A program made the position numbers and the translations under genes. Source: an uncultured Oscillospiraceae bacterium (GTDB lineage Bacteria; Bacillota; Clostridia; Oscillospirales; Oscillospiraceae). From it: a DNA stretch of 64,000 nucleotides. The DNA lies in assembly GCA_900764755.1 (NCBI GenBank), contig CAAFPE010000046.1, positions 80,872-144,871 on the forward strand, given 5' to 3'. The notes under the pieces are model-generated. The model was not told the DNA's origin. It ran no database searches and was given only the letters and a program-made list of their open reading frames with translations. This document shows, piece after piece, positions 25,868 to 34,431 of this stretch (position 1 is its first letter; the number at the start of each line of letters is the position of its first letter).

Positions 25868-25951
25868 GACTGTGGGACGGCAGAAGCACCGGGGATAACC
25901 CAGGGAACGGCGGGGCATACTGGATCCATCCAAACGACGAGGTGATGGGGA

Positions 25952-27058
25952 TTGAAACGCCTTCTGGCCGCAGCAGCGGCCCTTCTGCTGTGTCTGAATA
26001 TCCTGCCCACGGCCCATGGGATAGGCACCTCTGCAGGCTCCGCCATCCTGATGGAGGCGGAGAGCGGGCGGGTCCTCTATGAGCAGGACGCCGACCGCCC
26101 CCGGCTGATCGCCAGCGTCACCAAGCTGATGACAGCCCTGGTGGCGCTGGAGTCAGGCCATCCCCTGGAGGAGAAGGTGACCGTCCGGGAGGAGGACACC
26201 AGAACGGAGGGCTCCTCCCTCTACCTGCGGTCCGGGGAGGAACTGCGGCTGGAGACCCTGCTGTACGGGCTGCTGCTCCAGTCGGGCAACGATGCCGCCA
26301 TGGCGGTGGCCCGGCACTGCGGCGGAACTGTGGAAAACTTTGTGGGACAGATGAACCGCCGGGCGGCCCGGCTGGGCATGGCGAACAGCCGCTTTGCCAA
26401 CCCCAGCGGCCTGAACGCGGAGGGACACTGCTCCACTGCCCGGGATCTGGCCCTGCTGGCCCGGGCCTGTCTGAAAAACGAGACTCTGGCGGCCATCGCC
26501 TCCACCCGGTCCGTTACCCTGGAGGGGCGGAGTTTTGTCAATCACAACAAGCTGCTCTGGCGGTACGAGGGCTGTGTGGGCCTGAAAACAGGGTATACGG
26601 AGAAGGCGGGGCGCACCCTGGTCTCAGCGGCAGAGCGGGAGGGCATGACCCTGATCGCTGTCACCCTGAACGACCCGGACGACTGGCGGGACCATGCCGC
26701 CCTGTTCGACTGGGGCTTCTCCAACTGGAAAATAGAGACGGCGGTCCGGGCGGGGGAGGAGATCTGCTCCCTGCCGGTGGGGGGCAGCCTGGTTCCCTTC
26801 TGTCCGGTCCGGGCGGGAGCAGACCTGCGCTGGCCCCTGCGGGAGGGGGAGCGTCTGGAACTTCGGCTGGATCTGCCCATGGAGCAGCTCACCGCTCCAG
26901 TGCAGAAAGGAGTACGGATCGGCACCCTCCGCGGAGCGGTGGGGGACGAGCCGGCTGGAGAGATCCCGCTGGTGTGCGGGGAGGCGGTCCCCAGGGATCT
27001 GGCGGAGCCCCGGAGGGGTCTGTTCCGGCGGCTGTTGGGCTGGCTGGAAGAGTTTTAA
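25952..27058 (+). CDS. dacF: D-alanyl-D-alanine carboxypeptidase (DacF/DacB type)
   Basis: This 368-residue protein starts with TTG at 25952 after GAGGTG. The signal peptide is MKRLLAAAAALLLCLN. The serine-peptidase motifs are SxxK in ASVTKLMTA (near 48), SGN in LLQSGNDAA (near 111) and KTG in GLKTGYTEK (near 212). A C-terminal beta domain follows. It trims the last D-Ala from peptidoglycan stems. Its place beside gerW and scpAB suggests the spore-cortex type known in B. subtilis. Confidence 0.92.
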   Translation: MKRLLAAAAALLLCLNILPTAHGIGTSAGSAILMEAESGRVLYEQDADRPRLIASVTKLMTALVALESGHPLEEKVTVREEDTRTEGSSLYLRSGEELRLETLLYGLLLQSGNDAAMAVARHCGGTVENFVGQMNRRAARLGMANSRFANPSGLNAEGHCSTARDLALLARACLKNETLAAIASTRSVTLEGRSFVNHNKLLWRYEGCVGLKTGYTEKAGRTLVSAAEREGMTLIAVTLNDPDDWRDHAALFDWGFSNWKIETAVRAGEEICSLPVGGSLVPFCPVRAGADLRWPLREGERLELRLDLPMEQLTAPVQKGVRIGTLRGAVGDEPAGEIPLVCGEAVPRDLAEPRRGLFRRLLGWLEEF

Positions 27059-27079
27059 ACGAGAAGGAGGCGGCCTGAT

Positions 27080-27817
27080 ATGGAAGAGCGGCTGCAAAAA
27101 TTGATCTCATCCTGTGGGCTGGCCTCCCGCCGGACGGCGGAGGCGTGGATCTCCCAGGGACGGGTGACGGTGAACGGAAGCCAGGCAGCCCTGGGGGACC
27201 GGGCGGATCTGGAGCGGGACCGGGTGGAGGTGGACGGCGTTCCCCTCCGTGCCCGGGTGGAGCGTACATATCTCATGCTGAACAAGCCCAGAGGGTATGT
27301 GACCACCCTGTCCGACGAGAGGGGCCGGCGGACGGCGGCCTCTCTGGTGTCCGGCTGCGGCCGGAGGGTGTGGCCGGTGGGCCGGCTGGATCTGGACTCT
27401 GAGGGGCTTCTGCTGTTCACCGACGATGGGGAACTGACCCACGGGCTCCTCCACCCCAGCGGCGAGGTGGAAAAGGAGTATCTGGTGTGGGTGGCCGGAG
27501 ATGTAGACCGGGCCCTGCCCATCCTGTCCGCCCCCATGGAACTGGACGGGGAACTCATCGCCCCGGCCCGGGTGCGGATGGGCCGCAGGGGAGAGGACGT
27601 GACCCGGCTCTCCGTGGTCATCCACCAGGGGAAAAACCGGCAGGTGCGCCGGATGTGTGCCCAGGCGGGCCTGGAGGTCCGGCGCCTCAAGCGGGTGCGG
27701 GAGGGCCGGGTCTGGCTGGACCGGGCGCTGAAGCCGGGGCAGTGGCGGCCCCTGAGCGGGGAGGAGCTGCGCCTCCTGAGGGAGGAGGCGGGGGCGGATC
27801 CCATTGGGACAAGGTAA
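27080..27817 (+). CDS. rluB: 23S rRNA pseudouridine synthase, RluB family
   Basis: The protein is 245 residues: an S4 RNA-binding domain (1-60) and a pseudouridine synthase domain with catalytic Asp in VGRLDLDSEGLLLFT (near 105-119). RluB/YpuL enzymes modify U2605 in the large-subunit peptidyl-transferase region. AGAAGGAGG precedes the ATG. It ends the operon begun at the M50 protease. Confidence 0.92.
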   Translation: MEERLQKLISSCGLASRRTAEAWISQGRVTVNGSQAALGDRADLERDRVEVDGVPLRARVERTYLMLNKPRGYVTTLSDERGRRTAASLVSGCGRRVWPVGRLDLDSEGLLLFTDDGELTHGLLHPSGEVEKEYLVWVAGDVDRALPILSAPMELDGELIAPARVRMGRRGEDVTRLSVVIHQGKNRQVRRMCAQAGLEVRRLKRVREGRVWLDRALKPGQWRPLSGEELRLLREEAGADPIGTR

Positions 27818-27851
27818 ATTTTGCAAGAGAAAAATGAAATCTTGCAAAATT
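27817..27851. promoter_or_regulatory. Perfect palindrome upstream of the RpiR-family regulator
   Basis: Arms AATTTTGCAAGA (27817-27828) and TCTTGCAAAATT (27840-27851) are separated by 11 bases; a further half-like AACTTGCA follows at 27852. It overlaps the end of rluB. It could be an operator for the regulator that begins at 27993 or a weak transcript end. The rest of the gap contains a 34-codon reading frame from 27881 with no supporting features. Confidence 0.45.
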
Positions 27852-27992
27852 AACTTGCATTTTTCCTTCGGAGCCATTATCATGGAGAACAAGGAAACTG
27901 ATCTCCCGGAGGGACGGGGCAGTCCGGACGACGGCGGAGCCGCGCGCCCGGCCGCTTTGCGCGTCCGGGGTTCTGTGGGAGGATGATACGGA

Positions 27993-28856
27993 ATGAATCG
28001 TGATATTCTGGCCGTGATCCAGGAGAATATGGACAGCTTCTCCAAGGGACAGAAGCGGATCGCCAATTACATTCTGGAGTCCTATGACAAGGCGGCCTTT
28101 ATGACGGCCAGCAAGCTGGGCAAGCGGGTCAGCGTCAGTGAGTCCACTGTGGTCCGCTTTGCGGCGGAACTGGGTTATGACGGATACCCCAGTATGCAGA
28201 AATCCCTGCAAAAAATGATTCGGAACCGACTGACCTCGGTGCAGCGCATCGAGGTGGCCAACGACCGGCTCGGCGACCAGGATGTGCTGGACATGGTGCT
28301 CCAGTCGGACATCGACAAGATCCGCCAGACCCTGGAAGAGATCGACCGGGGCAGCTTTGAAAAGGCTACCGATGCCATTGTGGCGGCCCGCCGGATCTAT
28401 GTGATCGGTGTGCGTTCCGCGGCAGCGATCGCAACCTTCCTGGGGTTCTATTTCAATCTGATTTTTGACAATGTGGTGATGATCACTGCAAATACCCCCA
28501 GTGAGGTGTTTGAAAGCCTGCTGCGGGTGGGGGAGGGGGATGTCATCATTGGCGTCAGCTTTCCCCGTTACTCTAGCCGGGCCGTCCAGGCAGTGAGTTT
28601 TGCCCGGGATCGGGGGGCCACCACCATTGCCATCACGGACAGTGAGGCGTCCCCCCTGGCTCAGATCTCCCAGTATACGCTGAAGGCCCGCAGCGACATG
28701 GCCTCCTTTGTGGATTCCCTGGTGGCCCCGCTGAGCCTGGTGAATGCCCTGCTGGTAGAGGTGAGCCGAAAGAAGAACGAGGACCTGTCCAAGACCTTCC
28801 AGACGCTGGAGAAGATCTGGGAGGAGTACGGGGTCTATGAGAAGGTGCAGGAGTGA
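27993..28856 (+). CDS. MurR/RpiR-family transcription regulator
   Basis: The protein is 287 residues. The N-terminal RpiR helix-turn-helix domain (1-77) shows the VSESTVVRFAAELGYDGYP pattern. The C-terminal SIS domain (about 125-260) binds phosphosugars, with VIGVRSAAAIATFLGF and SFPRYSSRAVQA visible. Such proteins control sugar or amino-sugar use. No sugar genes lie nearby. The adjacent flavoprotein overlaps by 4 bases. GGGAGG precedes the ATG. Confidence 0.88.
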   Translation: MNRDILAVIQENMDSFSKGQKRIANYILESYDKAAFMTASKLGKRVSVSESTVVRFAAELGYDGYPSMQKSLQKMIRNRLTSVQRIEVANDRLGDQDVLDMVLQSDIDKIRQTLEEIDRGSFEKATDAIVAARRIYVIGVRSAAAIATFLGFYFNLIFDNVVMITANTPSEVFESLLRVGEGDVIIGVSFPRYSSRAVQAVSFARDRGATTIAITDSEASPLAQISQYTLKARSDMASFVDSLVAPLSLVNALLVEVSRKKNEDLSKTFQTLEKIWEEYGVYEKVQE

Positions 28857-30121
28857 GTCAGATCAGCCATGAGCTTGTTGTGGTGGGGGGCGGAGCCGCG
28901 GGTATGATGGCGGCCATCACTGCCGCCCGCCTGGGTGCGGACGTCTGCCTGGTGGAGCGCAATCCCAAGCTGGGGCGGAAGCTGTACATCACGGGGAAGG
29001 GGCGGTGCAACGTCACCAACCACTGTACGCCAGAGGAAGTGCTGGCTGCAACGCCACGAAATGGAAAATTCCTTTACAGTGCTATGAACCAAACGCCGCC
29101 GGCGGAGGTGGAGCGCTTTTTTGCAGAGCTGGGCGTGGAACTGAAGGTGGAGCGGGGCAACCGGGTGTTCCCCGTCTCTGACCGGGCCGCCGACATCATT
29201 GACGCCCTGTTTTTTGAGCTGCGCCGCCTGTCGGTGCCTGTCATTCAGGGGCGGGTCTCCGCTCTGGACGTACAGGACGGGGCTGTGTGTGCCGTGGAGC
29301 TGAGGCAGGACGGGGAGGGACGGAGGAAACTCCCGTGCCGCGGGGTGGTGCTGGCCACCGGCGGGGCGTCCTATCCCGCCACTGGTTCGACGGGGGACGG
29401 CTATGAGCTGGCCCGGTCCGCGGGACACAGCGTGGTCCCGCCCAGGCCCTCCCTGGTGCCGCTGGAGGCGGAGGAGGGATTCTGCGGGGAGATGCAGGGC
29501 CTGGCCCTGAAAAATGTGGTGCTGAGGATGAAGGACCGGAAGGGAAAGGTGCTGTTCCAGGAGCAGGGAGAGCTGATGTTTACCCATTTTGGACTGTCTG
29601 GTCCCCTGGTCCTCAGCGCCAGCGCCCACCTGCGGGATTTTGAGAAAAATACCTATCGGGCGGTCATCGACCTGAAGCCTGCCCTGGATGAGGAGAAGCT
29701 GGATGCACGGCTGCTCCGGGAGCTGGGGGACAACGCCAACAAGGATATGCAGAACGTGATGGGCAGTCTGGTGCCCCGGCTGATGGTGCCGGTGGCGCTC
29801 CGGCTGGCGGACATCCCTCCGGACCGGAAGGCCCACGACGTGACCCGGGGGGAGCGGCGGCGTCTGCTGGAGACCCTGAAGGGACTGACCATCCACATCA
29901 AGGGACCCCGGCCCATTGCCGAGGCCATCGTCACCTCCGGAGGGATCAAGGTGGGGGAGATCGACCCCAGAACCATGCAGTCCAAAAAACTGTCAGGTCT
30001 CTTTTTTGCCGGGGAGCTGATCGATGTGGACGCCTACACCGGCGGCTTCAACCTCCAGATTGCCTGGGCCACCGGCCGGGCGGCAGGAGCGGGGGGCTCT
30101 GCCTTTCTGGCAGAGCCGTAA
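28853..30121 (+). CDS. FAD-dependent oxidoreductase, HI0933/YhiN family
   Basis: The protein is 422 residues starting at GTG 28853, overlapping the regulator stop (GTGA). The FAD-binding Rossmann motif is VVVGGGAAGMMAAITAARLG (8-27). The family motif GKLYITGKGRCNVTNH-like stretch is near residue 45, and the C-terminal FAGELIDVDAYTGGFNLQ loop closes the fold. The physiological substrate of this family is unknown. Translational coupling to an RpiR regulator is unusual and may just reflect operon packing. Confidence 0.9.
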   Translation: MSQISHELVVVGGGAAGMMAAITAARLGADVCLVERNPKLGRKLYITGKGRCNVTNHCTPEEVLAATPRNGKFLYSAMNQTPPAEVERFFAELGVELKVERGNRVFPVSDRAADIIDALFFELRRLSVPVIQGRVSALDVQDGAVCAVELRQDGEGRRKLPCRGVVLATGGASYPATGSTGDGYELARSAGHSVVPPRPSLVPLEAEEGFCGEMQGLALKNVVLRMKDRKGKVLFQEQGELMFTHFGLSGPLVLSASAHLRDFEKNTYRAVIDLKPALDEEKLDARLLRELGDNANKDMQNVMGSLVPRLMVPVALRLADIPPDRKAHDVTRGERRRLLETLKGLTIHIKGPRPIAEAIVTSGGIKVGEIDPRTMQSKKLSGLFFAGELIDVDAYTGGFNLQIAWATGRAAGAGGSAFLAEP

Positions 30122-30167
30122 AGCGCGTTTGACGCTTCATGCCCCTGTCTCACAGAGGCGGGGCATG
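30105..30167. other. Two stem-loops at the end of the flavoprotein gene
   Basis: GGCTCTGCC/GGCAGAGCC (30105-30113, 30119-30127) spans the stop codon. CATGCCCC/GGGGCATG (30138-30145, 30160-30167) follows. Neither has a T-run, so they may stabilise the transcript end. The remaining bases to 30279 show no gene. Confidence 0.45.
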
Positions 30168-30279
30168 AGGTGGGAGCCCAGAGAACTGGAAGGCGCATGA
30201 AACCGGGACAACGGTTCTTTTTGATCCCTTTTCTTTCAAGAAAAAGGATGAACAACAAGACAACGGAGCGTATGGTAAG

Positions 30280-30957
30280 ATGCAGGAGAAAAGTATAGCC
30301 ATTGACGGCCCGGCCGGAGCCGGGAAGAGCACCCTGGCCCGGGCCCTGGCCCAGGAGCTGGGGTATTTGTATGTGGATACGGGGGCCATTTACCGCACAG
30401 TGGCCCTGCGGGCCCGGGAGGCGGGAGCGGACCCCTCCGACCCGGCGCAGGTGGAGCCTCTGCTGGAGGGGCTGGACATCCGGATGGACTACGGTGAGGA
30501 CGGCGTGCAGCGGATGTACCTGTCCGGCCGGGATGTGACCGAGGCGATCCGGGAGAACGCGGTCTCGGCACTGGCTTCCAAGGTGGCGGCCCTGCCCGCA
30601 GTGCGGGACTTTTTGCTGGACTTCCAGCGGCGGCAGGCCAGAGAGCGGGACGTGGTCATGGACGGCCGGGACATCGGGACGGTGGTGCTACCCCGGGCGG
30701 GGGTGAAGATCTTCCTCACCGCTGCGCCGGAGGCCCGGGCGGAGCGCCGCCTGCTGGAACTGCGCCAGCGGGGGCAGGAGGCGGAGTTTGATACCGTGTT
30801 GTCCGACATCATCCGCCGGGATGAGCAGGACCGGAACCGGGCCGTCGCCCCCCTCCGCCAGGCGGAGGACGCCGTGCTGCTGGACACGACCCAGCTGGAC
30901 CGGGCAGGCAGCCTGGAGGCCCTGCTGGCCATTGTGAGAGAGAGGCTGCCCCAGTGA
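30280..30957 (+). CDS. cmk: Cytidylate kinase
   Basis: The protein is 225 residues. The P-loop is IDGPAGAGKSTLARALA (8-24), the NMP-binding region has YVDTGAIYRTVALRA, and GRDIGTVVLPRAG (about 128-140) and the lid Arg residues follow. It phosphorylates CMP and dCMP. It opens the cmk-plsC-ispH/rpsA operon, a standard clostridial arrangement, overlapping plsC by 4 bases. Confidence 0.95.
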   Translation: MQEKSIAIDGPAGAGKSTLARALAQELGYLYVDTGAIYRTVALRAREAGADPSDPAQVEPLLEGLDIRMDYGEDGVQRMYLSGRDVTEAIRENAVSALASKVAALPAVRDFLLDFQRRQARERDVVMDGRDIGTVVLPRAGVKIFLTAAPEARAERRLLELRQRGQEAEFDTVLSDIIRRDEQDRNRAVAPLRQAEDAVLLDTTQLDRAGSLEALLAIVRERLPQ

Positions 30958-31553
30958 ATATGAGATTCTTGTACCACGCTCTGTACCGCATTGTCTGGCC
31001 GTTCTTCAGTCTGGCCCACCCGGTCGGGGCCAAGGGGCGGGAAAATATCCCGGAGGGGGGCGCTGTGCTGTGCGCCAACCACTCCGCCCTGTGCGACCCC
31101 ATTTTGGTGTGCTTCGCCTGTACTCTGCGGTGGATGGTCCGGCCTATGGCCAAGATCGAGCTGTCCCGGGTGCCGGTCCTGGGCTGGCTGCTGGGGAAGG
31201 CCGGCGTGATCTATGTGGACCGGGGCCACGCGGATGTACACGCGGTAAAGGAGGCCCTCAAGTGGCTGAAGGAGGGTCAGAAGCTGCTGGTGTTCCCCGA
31301 GGGGACCCGGGTCCATGAGGGCGAGGCTGTGGAGGGCAAGAGCGGCGCGGCGCTGTTTGCCACCCGGACGGGGACTCCGCTGGTCCCTGTCTATGTCTCA
31401 CGGAGGAAGTACTGGTTCCGGCCCAGTCCGGTGGTCATTGGTGAACCCATCTATCCAGAGATCGCCGGACGGAAGGCCACGGCGGAGGAGCTGGAACAGA
31501 TCACAGAGAACTTGATGGCGGAGATCTACCGCCTTGGGGAGGGATTGGAGTGA
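30954..31553 (+). CDS. plsC: 1-acyl-sn-glycerol-3-phosphate acyltransferase
   Basis: The protein is 199 residues from a GTG that overlaps the cmk stop. Acyltransferase motifs are NHSALCDP (near 42) and FPEGTRVHEG (near 108), with PLVPVYV later. It adds the second acyl chain to make phosphatidate at the membrane. The first helix (about 5-20) may anchor it. The gene overlaps ispH-rpsA by 4 bases. Confidence 0.92.
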   Translation: MNMRFLYHALYRIVWPFFSLAHPVGAKGRENIPEGGAVLCANHSALCDPILVCFACTLRWMVRPMAKIELSRVPVLGWLLGKAGVIYVDRGHADVHAVKEALKWLKEGQKLLVFPEGTRVHEGEAVEGKSGAALFATRTGTPLVPVYVSRRKYWFRPSPVVIGEPIYPEIAGRKATAEELEQITENLMAEIYRLGEGLE

Positions 31554-33487
31554 AGCTGCATCTGGCCAAGTCGGCCGGCTTCTGCTACGGTGTGCGCCGG
31601 GCGGTAGAGCTGGCTGAGGAAGCAGTAGCCTCCAGCCGTCCCTGCGTGATGCTGGGCTCTATCATCCACAACCGGGATGTAGTGGGCAGTCTGGCCCGCC
31701 AGGGGCTGGTGGCGGTGGACCGGGTGGAGAATGTCCCGCCGGGCTGCGGGGTCATCATTCGCTCTCACGGAGAGAGCCGGGAGACCTACCGCCGATTGGA
31801 GGCGCAGGGGGCGGAGATTTTGGACGCCACCTGTCCCAATGTCAGGCGGATCCACCACATTGTGGCCCGGGCGGAGGAGCAGGGGCGGCAGCCGGTGATC
31901 ATCGGTGCGCCCGACCACCCGGAGGTGGCAGCCATCGCCGGATGGTGCGGCCATCCGGTGGTCCTCTCAGGCGTGGAGGACCTGGAGAAGTGGCTGGAGG
32001 AGCAGCCGGAGCGGCGGGCCCTGCCCCTCACTTTTGTCTCTCAAACCACCTCCACACAAAAAATCTGGAATGACTGCGTGAAAAAAGCAAAAAAAGAGTG
32101 TACAAACCCGGAATTTTTTGATACAATATGCGGAGCGACATCAAAACGCCAGGAGGAAGCCCATCAGTTGGCCGCGCAGTGCGACACAATGGTGGTCATC
32201 GGCGACGGCAAGAGCTCTAATACCAAGCGTTTGGCGGAGATCTGCCGGGAGGTCTGCTCCGACGTCCAGCTCATCGAGCGGGCATCAGACCTGGATCTGA
32301 GCCGGCTGGCCCAGGCAGAAGTTGTCGGCATCACGGCGGGTGCTTCGACTCCCGCGTGGATAATAAAGGAGGTTTGTGACAAAATGAGCGATGAAATCAT
32401 GGAGATCGAGGAATCCTTCGCTGATATGCTGGAGAATTCGATCAAAACTTTGAATACGGGGGATAAGGTTACTGGCACAGTCGTAGCAATTACGCCGACT
32501 GAGATCCAGGTGGACCTGGGCACCAAGCACGCCGGCTATATTCCCGTATCCGAGCTGACCGATGACCCCACCGCTAAGGTGGAGGATCTGGTCAAGGTGG
32601 GCGACGAGATCGAGACCTTCGTTGTCCGCGTCAACGATCAGGAGGGTGTGGTCACCCTGTCCAAGAAGCGCCTTGACGTGGTCAAGGGCTGGGAGGAGAT
32701 CGAGGCCGCCCGGGAGAACGAGACCGTTCTGGACGGCGTGGTCACTGAGGACAACAAGGGCGGCGTCGTGGTGTCCGTAAAGGGCATCCGGGTGTTCGTC
32801 CCCGCCTCTCAGACCGGTCTGCCCCGTGAGACTCCCATGAGCACCCTGCTCAAGCAGAAGGTGCGCCTGGTGGTCACCGAGGTCAACCGTGCCCGCCGCC
32901 GTGTGGTGGGCTCCATCAGCCGTGTGATGCGCGCCGAGCGCGCCGCTGCTGCGGAGAAGGTCTGGGCCGAGATCGAGGACGGCAAGCACTATACCGGCAC
33001 GGTGAAGTCCCTGACTTCTTACGGCGCTTTCGTGGACATCGGCGGCGTGGACGGCATGGTCCACATCTCCGAGCTGTCCTGGAGCCGCATCAAGCACCCC
33101 TCTGAGGTGGTGAAGGTGGGCGACACCGTGGAGGTGTATGTCATCTCTGCCGACAAGGAGAAGAAGAAGATCTCCCTGGGCATGAAGGACCGCAGCCAGG
33201 ATCCCTGGACCGTGTTCACCAGCACCTATGAGGTGGGTGACGTGGCCAATGTCCGCGTGGTCAAGCTGATGACCTTCGGCGCCTTCGCCGAGATCGTCCC
33301 CGGTGTGGACGGCCTGATCCACATCTCCCAGATTGCCGACCACCGCATTGAGAAGCCCGGCGATGTGCTGGCCGAGGGCGACAAGGTGGACGTGAAGATC
33401 ACCGACGTGGATATGGAGAACCAGAAGGTCTCTCTGTCCATCCGCGCTCTGCTGGAGGAGGCTCCCGCCGAGGAGGACGAGGAGTAA
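31550..33487 (+). CDS. ispH-rpsA: Bifunctional HMBPP reductase (IspH) / ribosomal protein S1
   Basis: This 645-residue fusion is known in Clostridia. Residues 1-278 are IspH, the last enzyme of the MEP isoprenoid pathway. The three 4Fe-4S cysteines are in SAGFCYGVRR, ILDATCPNV and DTICGATSKRQ. Residues 279-645 hold four S1 RNA-binding repeats, the third being the best conserved (GTVKSLTSYGAFVDIGGVDG). The tail is acidic. The start is a GTG overlapping plsC. An internal AAAGGAGG and ATG at 32384 could yield free S1 of 367 residues. A terminator follows. Confidence 0.95.
   Translation: MKLHLAKSAGFCYGVRRAVELAEEAVASSRPCVMLGSIIHNRDVVGSLARQGLVAVDRVENVPPGCGVIIRSHGESRETYRRLEAQGAEILDATCPNVRRIHHIVARAEEQGRQPVIIGAPDHPEVAAIAGWCGHPVVLSGVEDLEKWLEEQPERRALPLTFVSQTTSTQKIWNDCVKKAKKECTNPEFFDTICGATSKRQEEAHQLAAQCDTMVVIGDGKSSNTKRLAEICREVCSDVQLIERASDLDLSRLAQAEVVGITAGASTPAWIIKEVCDKMSDEIMEIEESFADMLENSIKTLNTGDKVTGTVVAITPTEIQVDLGTKHAGYIPVSELTDDPTAKVEDLVKVGDEIETFVVRVNDQEGVVTLSKKRLDVVKGWEEIEAARENETVLDGVVTEDNKGGVVVSVKGIRVFVPASQTGLPRETPMSTLLKQKVRLVVTEVNRARRRVVGSISRVMRAERAAAAEKVWAEIEDGKHYTGTVKSLTSYGAFVDIGGVDGMVHISELSWSRIKHPSEVVKVGDTVEVYVISADKEKKKISLGMKDRSQDPWTVFTSTYEVGDVANVRVVKLMTFGAFAEIVPGVDGLIHISQIADHRIEKPGDVLAEGDKVDVKITDVDMENQKVSLSIRALLEEAPAEEDEE
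32365..32386 (+). promoter_or_regulatory. Internal ribosome binding site and start for free S1
   Basis: AAAGGAGG (32365-32372) is followed after 11 bases by ATG (32384), in frame with the fusion. The same bases encode the conserved IIKEV of the IspH end. The protein made from this start would begin MSDEIMEIEESFADMLEN, like a normal S1 N-terminus. Confidence 0.55.
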
Positions 33488-33510
33488 GTTCCTCAAAGAA
33501 CTGTTTGACA

Positions 33511-33546
33511 AAGGAAGCGCCGTGTGATGCGGCGCTTCCTTTTTTT
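33511..33546 (+). terminator. Rho-independent terminator of the cmk-ispH/rpsA operon
   Basis: Arms AAGGAAGCGCCG and CGGCGCTTCCTT (33511-33522, 33530-33541) are followed by a seven-T run. Confidence 0.92.
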
Positions 33547-33657
33547 GTGGTCCGGGCCCCGCTCCGGAATTTTCCAGAGATGCATGGCAAAAAACGTGTA
33601 AAAGAACGTGTCAGAAGGAGAAAAACAGAAAAACATAGGAAAAAAGTGTGATAGAAC

Positions 33658-33686
33658 TTGTCAAGAGCAAAACAATTGGTTATAAT
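33658..33686 (+). promoter_or_regulatory. Sigma-A promoter of carD
   Basis: TTGTCA (33658-33663) and TATAAT (33681-33686) are 17 bases apart. A leader of about 130 bases separates it from the carD start. A longer open frame through this leader has no ribosome site and is not taken as coding. Confidence 0.85.
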
Positions 33687-33824
33687 GTAGATAAACTTAG
33701 ACGATGGGGCCTGCCAAACCGGAGGTGCAGAGCATACCCTCTTGGACGGTCCGGGAAAAGGCGGCTGCCAGTACAGACTGATCTCAGGATGATGCGGGAA
33801 ATGGTGGAAGTGGAGGTGTCACCG

Positions 33825-34301
33825 TTGTTTCAGATCGGGGATAAGGTTGTCCATCCCATGCATGGGGCAGGAATTGTAGAGAGTATCGTTCAGAAGAAGG
33901 TCAATGGCGTGATGCGGGACTATTATGTCCTGAAGCTGCCGGTCCGGGCCATGGTGGTGATGATCCCCACCGAGAACAGCGAGGAGATCGGTGTGCGTCC
34001 TATCGTAGACCGGGAGCAGGCTGACCGGGTTTTGGAGGAGATCGGTTCCCTCCAGGTGGAGATGACCCAGAACTGGAACCGCCGCTACCGGGAGAATATG
34101 GAGCGTCTGAAGAGCGGAGACCTGTTCCAGGTGGCCTGTGTGGTCAAGGGGCTGATGCTCCGGGATGTGGACCGGGGCCTGTCCACCGGGGAGCGGAAGA
34201 TGCTCCACTCCGCCAAGCAGATCCTGATCTCAGAGATCGTCATGTGCCAAAGCAGCAGCTATGAGGCTGTGGAGGAGCGCATCAACCGCGCCCTGGCGTA
34301 A
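33825..34301 (+). CDS. CarD-family transcription regulator
   Basis: The protein is 158 residues from TTG at 33825, 6 bases after GGAGGTG. This start yields the usual MFQIGDKVVHPMHGAGIVE beginning and family length. The N-terminal Tudor-like domain (1-60) binds RNA polymerase beta, and the helical C-terminal part contacts DNA near the promoter bubble. CarD proteins in Firmicutes and mycobacteria tune rRNA and housekeeping transcription. ispD follows, a pairing common in Clostridia. Confidence 0.9.
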   Translation: MFQIGDKVVHPMHGAGIVESIVQKKVNGVMRDYYVLKLPVRAMVVMIPTENSEEIGVRPIVDREQADRVLEEIGSLQVEMTQNWNRRYRENMERLKSGDLFQVACVVKGLMLRDVDRGLSTGERKMLHSAKQILISEIVMCQSSSYEAVEERINRALA

Positions 34302-34345
34302 TACCATAGGAAGAAAGAGACAGAGGAGCCTGACAGCCAATGTCC

Positions 34346-34373
34346 TCCGGACCCGGCGGCCGCCGGGTCCGGA
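34346..34373. repeat. Perfect 28-base palindrome between carD and ispD
   Basis: TCCGGACCCGGCGG and its exact complement abut with no spacer (34346-34359, 34360-34373). As RNA it would form a very stable hairpin with a tiny loop, 58 bases before ispD. No T-run follows. It could slow ribosomes or RNase at the gene boundary. Confidence 0.6.
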
Positions 34374-34431
34374 AGCCGTGCTTGGAGCGGCGTTGGCGGA
34401 CGGGCCCCTCTTTGCTGCAGGAGGGGAAATT

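Noticed and set aside
27881..27985. 34-codon frame between rluB and the RpiR regulator
   Set aside because: No ribosome site and no recognisable sequence; length is within chance for GC-rich DNA.
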